A DNA stretch of 64,000 nt, taken from assembly GCA_042219835.1 (NCBI GenBank), contig JBHJMN010000018.1:1-64000 (forward strand), in the 5' to 3' direction. Below are positions 42,659-51,610 of the stretch, piece by piece. The notes under the pieces were generated by a model, which had not been told where the DNA came from, made no database searches, and worked only from the letters and a program-made list of their open reading frames with translations. Every line of letters begins with the position of its first letter. Position 1 is the first letter of the stretch. The stretch is from Paenibacillus_G elgii_A (GTDB lineage: Bacteria > Bacillota > Bacilli > Paenibacillales > NBRC-103111). The translations under genes and the position numbers were made by a program.

Positions 42659-43822
42659 ATGGGACCGAACGAAGAGCCCGTAGAACGTAGTCGCAAAAGA
42701 AAGCTTCGCGCGGTGTTCGGCAGCTTTATCGCGCTGCTCGTGGTGTTCACCTTATTCGGCAATACGCTGCAGTCGTTGACCTTGCCGAAGGTCAGAACGG
42801 AGAAGCCGACGCGCGAGGGCTTGGTCTATACGCTTGAAGGAAGCGGGAACCTGAAGCCGATCGCGGAGGCCAAGCTAACGAATCCCGGCGGCTGGAAGGT
42901 CAAAGCGGTTCACGTGAAGGAAGGGGACCGGGTGGCGAAGGGGCAGGCGCTTGTCACCTATGACAGCTCGTCCGCTGAGCGGGAACTGCAGGATGAAAAG
43001 GCGAATCTGGAAAAGCAAAAAATCGAGCTGCAAAATACCCAGGACCGCTTCATCGTATCGGCACAGGAAGCGGACGAGATGAAGAAGCGGAGCGTTAGCC
43101 GCGATCTGGAGAAGCAAAAAATCGATCTTGGCATCCAGGAACGCAAAATCAAGCAATTGGAGTCCCGTCTGGTCAGCCAAAAAGAAATTCCCGCCCCGTT
43201 CGACGGGATGGTTACGAGATTGAATGCCGTCGTGGGCTTGGCTTCCGCGGGAGAGCCAGATGTTGTGATTACGAACGAAAGCCGGGGCTACCGGTTCGAA
43301 TTTATCGCCGATGCGCCGCTGTTGACCAATCTGGGGATTTCCCTGGAGGACAAGGTGCAGGTCGAAGTTCAGGCCATAGGGGATCAGCAGCCGACCATGC
43401 TGGAAGGTGCCATTCTGGAGTTGGCGGATGCCGAGCCGCGCATGGCGAGCTCGTCCGATAAAAAGGCTAATCAGACAGCTACGATCGCCCGGAAAGCGGT
43501 GCGCGTGAAAGTGGCAGCTTCAGAACTGAAAGGAGGTGAGCAGGCATGGGTCAAACTCACGAAGCGCTCGCAGCAAGAGGGGCTGTTGATTTCGAACGAG
43601 GCCATACATGAGGATCGCGCAGGCAAGTTCATCTATAAAGTGGAAGAACGGAAAGGCGCTTTGGGTGATGTGTTTATTGTGCGCAAGGTCCAAATTCGTG
43701 CCACGGAAACGAATGACAAAGTAACGAAGGTTCCGGAGGATGGCAGCGTGTACGAGGGCGATCCGATCATTCTGGAAAGCAGCGAGCCCTTGCAAGATGG
43801 CAATCGGGTGCGTTTGCAGTAG
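42659..43822 (+). CDS. HlyD/MacA-like membrane-fusion (adaptor) protein
   Basis: 387 residues. One membrane helix (about 18-38), a lipoyl/barrel-sandwich start (GWKVKAVHVKEGDRVAKGQA), a coiled-coil hairpin (residues about 103-172: QDEKANLEKQKIELQNTQD ... ERKIKQLESRLVSQ), the second lipoyl half (PAPFDGMVTRLNAVVGL), and beta-barrel domains. Adaptors normally serve efflux pumps, so finding one between importer-type permeases and their binding protein is unusual. GGAGGCGGGGG precedes the ATG, 31 nt after the permease stop. Confidence 0.85.
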   Translation: MGPNEEPVERSRKRKLRAVFGSFIALLVVFTLFGNTLQSLTLPKVRTEKPTREGLVYTLEGSGNLKPIAEAKLTNPGGWKVKAVHVKEGDRVAKGQALVTYDSSSAERELQDEKANLEKQKIELQNTQDRFIVSAQEADEMKKRSVSRDLEKQKIDLGIQERKIKQLESRLVSQKEIPAPFDGMVTRLNAVVGLASAGEPDVVITNESRGYRFEFIADAPLLTNLGISLEDKVQVEVQAIGDQQPTMLEGAILELADAEPRMASSSDKKANQTATIARKAVRVKVAASELKGGEQAWVKLTKRSQQEGLLISNEAIHEDRAGKFIYKVEERKGALGDVFIVRKVQIRATETNDKVTKVPEDGSVYEGDPIILESSEPLQDGNRVRLQ

Positions 43823-43866
43823 CCGCGCACGAATATAAATCATTGGATGGAAAAGAGGAATCTACG

Positions 43867-45198
43867 ATGAAAAAACGATTAGGGCTTGGATTCGCCTGCG
43901 CGATTCTTGCCACGACAACCGCATGCGGAAACGGCAATGAGACGACGGCAAGCAAGGAGCAGCCGAACTCGAAAGAGGGAAAGAAGGTCGTGACCTTATC
44001 TCTAAAAGAGTCGAACCCGTACTACGAGGCGGCTGCGAAGAAATTCAAGGAGAAATATCCCGACATCGACGTGCAAATCCAGAGCTTCAAGCAGCCGGGC
44101 GATGAGCGTGTCGATAACGAGAAATATATAAAAACGACGAACACGGCGCTGTTATCGGGAAAAGGCGCGGATATTATCGACGCGAGCGGCTTGCCCGTCA
44201 ACAAATATGTGAATCAAAAGCTTCTCCTGAACATGAGCGATATGCTGGACCAGGACAAAACGGTAAATAAAAGCAACTTGCAGATGAACGTTTTGGACGC
44301 GATGAAATTGAACGGCGGCTTGTATACGATTCCTGCCAGTTTCTTCTTGATGGCATTCGTAGGGGACGGGGACGTTCTGGAGAAGGCGAACGTAAAGATC
44401 GACGACAAAAGCTGGAATTGGAAGCAATTCGAAGAGATAGGCCGAAAGCTGGTGCAGCAGACAGCGAGCGGCAAGGACCGCCGTAGCTTCTTGGAGAGTA
44501 ATCCGCCGGATTTCATCCTGCAGGAAAGGGTGACGGACAGCTACGGACAATTGATCGACCGCGCGACCCGGAAAGCCAAATTCGACTCCCCGGCGTTCAC
44601 GGACATGCTGCGGCAAGTTAAAAAGCTGTATGACGACAAAATCATGATGGCCCAAGCAACGGATAAAGAAAATCCGCTGTTCTACACTGAGCGGATCTTC
44701 TCGCCAGCCGATTTTATCAAGGGCCCCTATGCGAAATTCTCCAATCCGAAGCTGCTGCAAAAGCCGCACCCGGAAGGAAAAACCGGCGGAATCAAGATCG
44801 TTACCACCTCGGAGCTTGCGATACAAGCCAAATCCGAGGTCAAAGAGGAAGCATGGAAGTTTATGGCCTTCTTGCTATCCGAAGAAGTACAGTCGTCTCC
44901 CTATCAGGACAGATTTTCCCTCCTGAAATCGGTGAACGAGAAGAAGCTGGACGAGCTTCAGAAGCAAACGAAAGGCGGAGCGTATAAGCTTGAGGATGGA
45001 AAAACGGCGAAGGTGTCGGAGGAGGATTTTGCCCGATTCAAGCAGTTCCTTCATACGGCCGATCGTTATGCTGACGAGGATGTTAAAGTGTATAAAATCA
45101 TCTTTGAAGAGTCCGAAGCGTTCTTCGGCGGCCAGAAGTCCGCGGAGGAAGTCGCGAAGCTGATCCAGAACAAGACGACAACTTACTTGAACGAATAA
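43867..45198 (+). CDS. ABC solute-binding lipoprotein (carbohydrate type)
   Basis: 443 residues from an ATG at 43867 (AAGAGG upstream); the frame opens at 43843. Signal GLGFACAILATTTACGNG with lipobox TTAC. Extracellular domain typical of family 1 binding proteins: NPYYEAAAKKFKEKYPDIDV, and the late EEAWKFMAFLLSEEVQSSPY motif. It should deliver a sugar-like solute to the two permeases. The specific ligand cannot be read. Confidence 0.88.
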   Translation: MKKRLGLGFACAILATTTACGNGNETTASKEQPNSKEGKKVVTLSLKESNPYYEAAAKKFKEKYPDIDVQIQSFKQPGDERVDNEKYIKTTNTALLSGKGADIIDASGLPVNKYVNQKLLLNMSDMLDQDKTVNKSNLQMNVLDAMKLNGGLYTIPASFFLMAFVGDGDVLEKANVKIDDKSWNWKQFEEIGRKLVQQTASGKDRRSFLESNPPDFILQERVTDSYGQLIDRATRKAKFDSPAFTDMLRQVKKLYDDKIMMAQATDKENPLFYTERIFSPADFIKGPYAKFSNPKLLQKPHPEGKTGGIKIVTTSELAIQAKSEVKEEAWKFMAFLLSEEVQSSPYQDRFSLLKSVNEKKLDELQKQTKGGAYKLEDGKTAKVSEEDFARFKQFLHTADRYADEDVKVYKIIFEESEAFFGGQKSAEEVAKLIQNKTTTYLNE

Positions 45199-45323
45199 GG
45201 AAACATCACGGCGGGAAGAGCCGACGTATGCCGCAACCGTAACGATTGCAGTCGCAGCAGCGGCAAAAAGCCGCTCCGCGTAATATAATGGATCAAGATG
45301 CGGAAAAGGAAGGACGGTATCTT

Positions 45324-45998
45324 TTGAGAAAATATATTATAGCTTCAATCGTCTGCGTATTCGTAGTGATTACCGTTGCGGCTTACAGGGCAAGCTCCTC
45401 TCTGGACTTTCTAACGTCCGAGAAATTCGTCATCAACGGGGCAGACAAAAGGTTGTCCGTGATCAACTATAACGGACACGCCTATGTCCCGCTGCGCTTC
45501 GTGGCGGAACAGATGGCTGCGGACATTGATTACCGAGAGGACAAGCGGACAACGTATATTCAGCAACACAGCGTCAAATTTGACGGACGGATCTTAACGC
45601 CCGTTCCCTACGTTGCCTATGAGAAGAAAACCGAGAGCGGATTTGTCTGGATGCAGGAGATTCCGCTGCTTGATGGCAACGCATGTTGGACGGATTGCTT
45701 CAAACCCTACTCGTGGCCCAGCCCGGCATCCGATATTATCAAGCAAGCCGAATACCCTCCGGTGGCCGTGAAGCCGGAATCGGACATTGTCATTACCTGC
45801 CCGAAGGGCATGGTGCCCAAGATGCTGGAGGTTGTCATGGAATCCGAATCGGGCACCGACAAAAAAGAGGGTAAGGCTGTGCCCTTGGACGGGAGTCGGC
45901 TGCACTTACCCAAAAAGCCCGGACGCTACAATATCTTGATATCCTCCGCTTGGGAGCAAGGCCAAACGTTATACATTTTTGCAATCGATGTGAAATAG
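45324..45998 (+). CDS. Membrane-anchored protein with copper-amine-oxidase N-domain
   Basis: 224 residues from a TTG with GGAAGGACGG upstream (the frame opens at 45246). One membrane helix (KYIIASIVCVFVVITVAAYR), then a copper amine oxidase N-terminal-like domain (PF07833 type): VINYNGHAYVPLRFVAEQMA. The C-terminal part is beta-rich. Such domains are common in Paenibacillaceae surface proteins and are not catalytic on their own. Last gene of the transporter operon. Confidence 0.75.
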   Translation: MRKYIIASIVCVFVVITVAAYRASSSLDFLTSEKFVINGADKRLSVINYNGHAYVPLRFVAEQMAADIDYREDKRTTYIQQHSVKFDGRILTPVPYVAYEKKTESGFVWMQEIPLLDGNACWTDCFKPYSWPSPASDIIKQAEYPPVAVKPESDIVITCPKGMVPKMLEVVMESESGTDKKEGKAVPLDGSRLHLPKKPGRYNILISSAWEQGQTLYIFAIDVK

Positions 45999-46045
45999 AG
46001 CGCCGGTTCCGATACAGGCCGGCCTTATCGCGCTATGGCTCAGCT

Positions 46046-46645
46046 TTAATATACTTCGTAGCACTGGCCGGTCTGTTTGCCTTCGATGCTCTTCTGATAC
46101 GCGGTGGCCGCTTTGCTGGCGGGAACGGGTACGAACCCGGCAAAATAACCGGCATAAGCGTTCCACGATTCTTCCAGCACATTCGGACTGACGGTATTGA
46201 TCCGGATGCCCCGCGGCATTTCAATCGCAGCCGACTTGACGAACGCCCGGATGGCGCCGTTGGCCATCGCGGAAGAGGTCCCTTGCGCGATAGGATCGTC
46301 CATCAAAATGCCCGACACCAGCGTAAAGCTGCCGTCGTCATGGACATAATCCAATCCGAGCAGAACGATGTTGACCTGGCCTTTGAGCTTGCTATCAATG
46401 GCAACCTGATTATCCTCCGGGGTCATGTCGGTCAAAGGAAGAAACTTGGCGCTTCCCGCCGTGACAACGACCGCATCGACTTTTCCTACTGCTTCGTACA
46501 TCGCCGCGATGCTCTCCGTTGATGTCATATCCACGGTCACATCGCCACCGCTCCGCGCCGCTTTGATAATCTCGTGATTGTCCTTCAATCTGTCGACGAC
46601 AGCTTTGCCAAGCGTTCCCGTAGCGCCAACAACTAATATTTTCAT
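46046..46645 (-). CDS. Short-chain dehydrogenase-like protein lacking the Tyr/Lys pair
   Basis: 199 residues. Nucleotide-binding start KILVVGATGTLGKAVV and a late PRGIRINTVSPNVLEESW are SDR hallmarks. At the catalytic site, where SDRs have S-x12-Y-x3-K, the sequence is SGILMDDPIAQGTSSAMANG: Ser is kept, but Tyr and Lys are replaced. A family of such short proteins exists; its activity is uncertain. Stands alone. Confidence 0.85.
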   Translation of the reverse strand: MKILVVGATGTLGKAVVDRLKDNHEIIKAARSGGDVTVDMTSTESIAAMYEAVGKVDAVVVTAGSAKFLPLTDMTPEDNQVAIDSKLKGQVNIVLLGLDYVHDDGSFTLVSGILMDDPIAQGTSSAMANGAIRAFVKSAAIEMPRGIRINTVSPNVLEESWNAYAGYFAGFVPVPASKAATAYQKSIEGKQTGQCYEVY

Positions 46646-46730
46646 CGGTTAACCGCCTTTCCTGTCATATCTGTACAAATTTTACCATGTCCTTGTTTCC
46701 CGTTCAATTACACGCTTTCGGATGATCACA

Positions 46731-46768
46731 AAAGCAGCCGCCCCCGATGCCGGGAAACGGCTGCTTTC
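46731..46768. terminator. Terminator of the cadherin-like gene
   Basis: A 10-bp AAAGCAGCCG/CGGCTGCTTT stem. On the minus strand it ends the surface-protein gene transcribed from 48582. Confidence 0.7.
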
Positions 46769-48582
46769 TATAGTTGCTGCGGCGAAACGAATTTCGCTCC
46801 GATCTGTCTCAATACAATCGCCACATCTTCACGGGTAAACTGACCGTCTCCGTTCAAGTCATTATGCCCGTACGGCGAGTTCAAATACGCCAATACTTCA
46901 TGGATGCCAATCCCGTCGCGGTCGGTATCGAGATCGGCCAGTCTGCGCTGCATTTGCTGAATAGGGTCTCCGTAGACTACCTTGAGGCTTACGGCCGCGT
47001 TCGTCTCCCCGCTAAGGCCGCTTACCGCGCCGGCTTGGATACGGAATTCCAGATCATCCCCCGGCTGCAGCAGGCCGTTCGCGGTGAAGCCTGCTTCAGC
47101 GGCTCCCGGCGTGTAGACGACATCGGTTACCGACAACGCGGCGTTGCTGCTCATATTGGTGACGCTGAAGTAGGTCGCATCCGCAACGGACCGCAGCGGC
47201 TCGGAAAAGGTCAGCCGCACCTTCGTGCCGTCCATGACCAGGTTCGTCAGCACCGGCGTTCCGGCTTGAGTCACGCGAATGGTGTACATTCGGGTCGTCC
47301 CGTCCTGTGCTGTAACCAGCACTTCGATGACATTCGGTACGCCGGAAATCAAAGGCAGAGCCGGGCTGTCCATGCCGCTCTGAACGGGAACGTAGCTGCC
47401 GCCGTTGATGCGGACCTGAATCGTAGCGACCGGGTTGCCATCCGGCAGGACGGGCTTCACCGTGAGCGATGGGACAGAGCGGCTCACTGTCACGGAATAG
47501 TCTGTTACCTGGCTGGAAAAGTCAAGGTGTCCGGGCGAAACGGATAAGCCGGACAAGCTCGCGTCGCTATTTTTTAGTCTCGTTACGCTGAGCGTGTATA
47601 TTTTTTCCACGGACGGGTCCTCGGCCAATACCTTGATCTCCAGCTTATTGTCGCCTAGCGTCAGAGGCAGGGTAGCCGGAGAGCCGCTTACCGCCTGTAT
47701 GTAGCTTCCTCCGTTGGCGCGAACGTAGACGGAGGCGTTCGCGTCGGATAACACGGGCGTGACCGCCAAGCTGGACATGGAGTACGGGACATCCGCCAGA
47801 ACATATCCCATATGAAGCGGTTGAAAAGGCGGACTTAACGTGCTCCCGGATACGGTTAAGGCGCTCAGCTGCGCATTCGTGCCGGGCGCAGCCCGCACGA
47901 CCGATATCATATACGTTTTATTGGCCGTTTTATCGTACGATGTAGTCTGCACGGTGATCGTATTGCCTCCGATGTTCAAAGGAATGGGGCCGAATGTGGC
48001 TTTGTCGGACGCCGCCGTTCCGTTGATCCGGAAGGTGGCGGCGGGGTCGTTCAACACCCCGGTGAGCGACAGGCTGCTCGTCGCGTAAGGCACGCTTGCC
48101 GTGTAATTCGTTGCCGTAGACTGGAAAGGCGGGATTAACGCCGCTCCGTTTACACGCAAATCGCTCAAATCCGCATCGTTCGTCGCCGGAAAATACACAT
48201 TGATCTTATACGTATTGATCGTGGATGAATCGGCCGAGGTGACTTTGATATAAAACGTGTTCTCTCCCCGGTTCGTCGCGATATAGCCGGTCGACGTATT
48301 TGGGGGCAGCGCGATCCAAGCGCTTCCGTTCATCGAGTACGCCATCGTGGCCTTGGAATTCGCAGGGATGGCGGCCGTATAGAAGCCTTGTTCGGAGCTG
48401 CGCATCTTCACCCAATATTCCGTCACGGACGGGGAAAAATCGGGCGAGAGCGCCCCTGCACCCTGATGGATGCTCGTCAGATCGGCATCTGCATCGCTAT
48501 CCGCCGCCTGCGTCTGCCAAGGGAAAACAACAATAAACATCATGGCCGTAAAAACGAACACCAAAAGCTTTGCGATTCGCAC
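46768..48582 (-). CDS. Secreted cadherin-like beta-sandwich protein with C-terminal EF-hand/dockerin-like motif
   Basis: 604 residues. Signal peptide ends QTQA (residue 26). About four cadherin-like beta-sandwich modules (PF12733 type) follow, each with a LSxLxVxxxxLxPxF start (LSDLRVNGAALIPPF; LSALTVSGSTLSPPF; LSGLSVSPGHLDFS). Then a SwmB-like module (VRLTFSEPLRSVADATYFSV). The C-terminus has two calcium-loop motifs (DLDTDRDGIGIHE; DLNGDGQFTRED), dockerin/EF-hand style. No SLH or sortase anchor. Probably a secreted or wall-associated binding protein. Confidence 0.82.
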   Translation of the reverse strand: MRIAKLLVFVFTAMMFIVVFPWQTQAADSDADADLTSIHQGAGALSPDFSPSVTEYWVKMRSSEQGFYTAAIPANSKATMAYSMNGSAWIALPPNTSTGYIATNRGENTFYIKVTSADSSTINTYKINVYFPATNDADLSDLRVNGAALIPPFQSTATNYTASVPYATSSLSLTGVLNDPAATFRINGTAASDKATFGPIPLNIGGNTITVQTTSYDKTANKTYMISVVRAAPGTNAQLSALTVSGSTLSPPFQPLHMGYVLADVPYSMSSLAVTPVLSDANASVYVRANGGSYIQAVSGSPATLPLTLGDNKLEIKVLAEDPSVEKIYTLSVTRLKNSDASLSGLSVSPGHLDFSSQVTDYSVTVSRSVPSLTVKPVLPDGNPVATIQVRINGGSYVPVQSGMDSPALPLISGVPNVIEVLVTAQDGTTRMYTIRVTQAGTPVLTNLVMDGTKVRLTFSEPLRSVADATYFSVTNMSSNAALSVTDVVYTPGAAEAGFTANGLLQPGDDLEFRIQAGAVSGLSGETNAAVSLKVVYGDPIQQMQRRLADLDTDRDGIGIHEVLAYLNSPYGHNDLNGDGQFTREDVAIVLRQIGAKFVSPQQL

Positions 48583-48692
48583 AAAACATCCTCCTTCATG
48601 ATGATAACCATCATTGTAAAAAAATGTATGGCATTCTCGTTGCCACGTTTCGAATGCTTGGGAAAGCAGGAGGTTGCCATGCTATGGCCGGA

Positions 48693-49259
48693 TCAGCCTT
48701 CCCGGTAGTCCTCGACAATGACCTCGACCGCCCCGGTCTCGGGGTCCATCACGAAGCCGTGAACAGGGATGGCTTGGGGGAAAAGCGGATGTCTGCGGAT
48801 CATTTTGACGCTATGCATCACGCCCTCCTCCGCACAGCTAAAGCCGCGCAAAAACTTTTCCATGCGAATGCCCGAATTTTCAAGCGTCTCGATCACGAGC
48901 GGATTGATGCCATGCTCCGCGAATTTGTTCACCATGCGCGCCGGATCAATCTCCGTCATGCCGCAGCCGTGATGTCCGATCACGATCACCTCGCGCGCGC
49001 CCAGCTCGTAGACGGCGACCAGAAGGCTGCGCATAGCGCTGCCGAACGGCTGGGTCAAAATCGCGCCCGCATTTTTGATAAACTTCGCATCTCCGTTCTT
49101 GAAGCCCAGCGCCTTCGGGAGCAGCTCGCTAAGCCGCGTGTCCATGCAGGTCAGCACGGCGACTTTTTTATCGGGGTATTTGTCCGTTAGATAATCTTCA
49201 TACCGTTTCTCGGCAACGAATTTTTTATTGAACTCCAGTAAGCTCGGGACAATTGACAC
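48693..49259 (-). CDS. Beta-class carbonic anhydrase
   Basis: 188 residues, GTG start with AAGGAGGT 8 nt upstream. Zinc ligands are in CMDTRLSELLP (Cys-x-Asp-x-Arg) and IGHHGCGM (His-xx-Cys). It interconverts CO2 and bicarbonate. Short type like Bacillus YtiB. Monocistronic. Confidence 0.92.
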   Translation of the reverse strand: MSIVPSLLEFNKKFVAEKRYEDYLTDKYPDKKVAVLTCMDTRLSELLPKALGFKNGDAKFIKNAGAILTQPFGSAMRSLLVAVYELGAREVIVIGHHGCGMTEIDPARMVNKFAEHGINPLVIETLENSGIRMEKFLRGFSCAEEGVMHSVKMIRRHPLFPQAIPVHGFVMDPETGAVEVIVEDYREG

Positions 49260-49382
49260 TGTGTGTGACCTCCTTGCTACACTCTAGATTCTTATGTTTT
49301 AGTCTAGCATCAAATGCAGGAGAATGAATAGTAAAAATCTGTTTAACATTGCTATGCAAGTCATATATTTTTCATTTGATTA

Positions 49383-49956
49383 TTTTGAGCCTCCGACACG
49401 GCTGAAGCCGTGGGATTCTTAGCTAGTTAACGCACGCAGGCCATTTCTGTTTTGTGCCGACTGCTAAGTTAAGAGCTAGCTCATTAGCTCATCCTTGATC
49501 AGAGCGTATAGCTATCTAGGCTGATAGACTGTTACCATCTATCACAGGTTGGCGCAGGATGTTGATGGCTCCAACCCTGTCGCGGTGTGCACGATACCCG
49601 CATGAACACTCATACGTTCGGTCCTTTGCCTTGTTCCGTTTCTCGCAGTTTGGACACGTTTGGGAGGTGTACGCAGGATTGACTTCGATGATGATCCCGG
49701 CCAATGCCGCTTTGTATGCGATAAACGTTTGCAATTGCCTTCGGTATCGCGGGCAAAACACAAAATGATAGTTGATGAGTGATACGGTTGTGGTCGTTCT
49801 TCTATATTCTTGTCCCATATACCAATTGTATCAATTTTAATATTCAACTGCAACAACAATGAAGGAATGTAGGACAATTAAGCTGTCCAAAGACAGCCCT
49901 TGTCCTAAGCCGATTCATCCCATGCCTAAAGGCAAGGGCTTTCTCGGCTAAAATCT
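49383..49956 (-). mobile_element. IS200/IS605-type remnant (about 570 bp)
   Basis: Hairpins at both ends: CACGGCTGAAGCCGTG (49396-49411) at the 3' end and CCATGCCTAAAGGCAAGG (49920-49937) at the 5' end, as subterminal hairpins of IS200/IS605 elements. GTAA (TTAC on the element strand, 49957-49960) flanks the 5' end, matching the TTAC target. Inside is a short fused tnpA/tnpB frame. The exact ends are estimates. Confidence 0.6.
49516..49818 (-). pseudogene. tnpA-tnpB deletion chimera
   Basis: 100 codons in one frame. Residues 1-32 (TTTTVSLINYHFVFCPRYRR) are the start of a Y1 TnpA transposase. From about residue 33 the frame reads as the TnpB C-terminus (AGIIIEVNPAYTSQTCPNCE ... ECSCGYRAHRDRVGAINIL) with its zinc finger and final catalytic Asp. 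The TnpA catalytic Tyr and most of the TnpB RuvC core are missing. An internal deletion has joined the two genes. Unlikely to be active. Confidence 0.75.
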
Positions 49957-50028
49957 GTAATAATATGAGCAGTAGAGTAATAATAGCTTTCGATAGCATT
50001 CGATCCTATAAGAGAGGACGCGGCCGAG

Positions 50029-50976
50029 ATGAATAAGACGGATCGTTTGTTAGCCATCGTCATCGAATTGCAGCGCAAAGGGGTGCTGCGGGCGGAGGAT
50101 TTGGCGGCACGCTTCGAGACGAGCACGCGGACCATCTACCGGGACATTCAAGCGCTTAGCGAGGCGGGGGTTCCGGTTGTGGGCGCTCCGGGGCAGGGCT
50201 ACTCCTTGATGGAGGGGTATTTTCTGCCTCCGGTGAGCTTTACGGTGGAAGAAGCGGTGGCGCTGCTGATCGGATCAGACTTTGTCGAACAAAAGTTCGA
50301 TACCGGATACGGCGCGAAGGCGCAGAGCGCCCGGGGCAAGATCGAAGCCGTCTTGCCGGAGAGCATTAGCAATGAGGCGTCCCGAATTCGTGCGACTATG
50401 CGGCTGCTGGCTGCGGGTGACGCGCCGATTAGTGGACAGGAGAAACAATATTTGGAAGCTCTGCGGCAGGCGATATTGGAGCGGAAGAAGGTCAGATTCC
50501 ATTACTCCAAAAACAGGCCGGAGGTGGACGGGAACCGTCATAGCGACCGTACGGCCGCCCCTTACGGGCTTATCCTTGTTCGCGGCACATGGATCTTGCT
50601 GGCACATTGCGAGCTGCGTCAGGAGCTGCGTCATTTCCGGTTGTCCCGAATGAGCGGCCTGACCGCTCTGGAGGACCCGTTCTCGTTTCCTCCGGATTTT
50701 CAATTGCAGGATTATTTGCCTGTGGATGACCGGAACGTCCGGGTGCGTATTCTGGCAAGTCCGGCGATCGCGGATCGGGTGAAGGAAACGTGCAGCTTTT
50801 ACCTGGAAGCCTTCGAGGATCGGGAGGAAGGCTTGGTCATCACGTTTCGCGTCCGGCAGCCCGAGGAGCTGCTGCATTGGGTGCTTGGCTGGGGAGCGAA
50901 TGCCGTGGTGCTGGAGCCGGAGGCGCTGAAGATCCGGGTCCGGGAAGAAGCCGAGAAGATGTTGAAGCGCTACTGA
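50029..50976 (+). CDS. WYL-domain transcriptional regulator (YafY-like)
   Basis: 315 residues. N-terminal HTH (TDRLLAIVIELQRKGVLRAE, then FETSTRTIYRDIQALSEAGV) and a WYL ligand domain (PYGLILVRGTWILLAHCELR, HFRLSRMSGLTAL), then a C-terminal WCX-like extension. AGAGAGG precedes the ATG. A DinB-family gene follows after 65 nt. WYL regulators often sense nucleotides or DNA-damage signals. Confidence 0.9.
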   Translation: MNKTDRLLAIVIELQRKGVLRAEDLAARFETSTRTIYRDIQALSEAGVPVVGAPGQGYSLMEGYFLPPVSFTVEEAVALLIGSDFVEQKFDTGYGAKAQSARGKIEAVLPESISNEASRIRATMRLLAAGDAPISGQEKQYLEALRQAILERKKVRFHYSKNRPEVDGNRHSDRTAAPYGLILVRGTWILLAHCELRQELRHFRLSRMSGLTALEDPFSFPPDFQLQDYLPVDDRNVRVRILASPAIADRVKETCSFYLEAFEDREEGLVITFRVRQPEELLHWVLGWGANAVVLEPEALKIRVREEAEKMLKRY

Positions 50977-51041
50977 CATACTGTTGTCAGTAGCGTTTTT
51001 GTATAGTAAGAGCAGATGATGAAAAGGAGCTGGGATAAACC

Positions 51042-51572
51042 ATGAGTACAACGGAAATTTTGCGGAATTTTGAGGAAATTACGGAGCATTACATTCAGGA
51101 GCTGGAAGGCTTCAGTATGGAACAGTTGAAGCGGCAGCCGGGAGAGAACGAATGGTCGCTCGGACAAATGTACCGGCATTTGATCGGCGCCGCATTGTAC
51201 ATGCAGCTTGCCAACGTGGAGCGCTGCCTGACGTCAGGTGGGGACGATGCCGTATCCGCGGGCGAAAAGACGGAGGTGGGCGCGGCTATATTCGAGCAAG
51301 GAAGCTTGCCGCCGGTGCGCATTCAGGTCCCGCCTTCACCGCAATATACGCCTCAGCAGCCCGAAAGCAAAGAGGAGCTTGTCGAAGGATTGAAATCCGT
51401 CGTGCGCCGAATGAACGAAATCGCACCAAAGCTGGAAAATGCGCCGCTGCACCATACCGTCGCCCATCCCAGCTTTGGGGGACTGACCGCAGAAGAATGG
51501 TTCAGGCTCGTCGAAATGCATTACCGCCATCATCTTATGCAGAAGGACCGTTTGAAACAAGCTCTCGCCTAA
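51042..51572 (+). CDS. DinB-family protein
   Basis: 176 residues, four-helix bundle of the DinB/YfiT type. The metal-site His residues appear at LGQMYRHLIGAALY and RLVEMHYRHHLMQKDRL. AAAAGGAG precedes the ATG. The family contains metal-dependent thiol transferases; the reaction here is unknown. Between a WYL regulator and an EVE-domain gene. Confidence 0.85.
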   Translation: MSTTEILRNFEEITEHYIQELEGFSMEQLKRQPGENEWSLGQMYRHLIGAALYMQLANVERCLTSGGDDAVSAGEKTEVGAAIFEQGSLPPVRIQVPPSPQYTPQQPESKEELVEGLKSVVRRMNEIAPKLENAPLHHTVAHPSFGGLTAEEWFRLVEMHYRHHLMQKDRLKQALA

Positions 51573-51610
51573 CGCTTAAAGCGTCGAGAGTGAACAGGAG
51601 GGATCATCAG

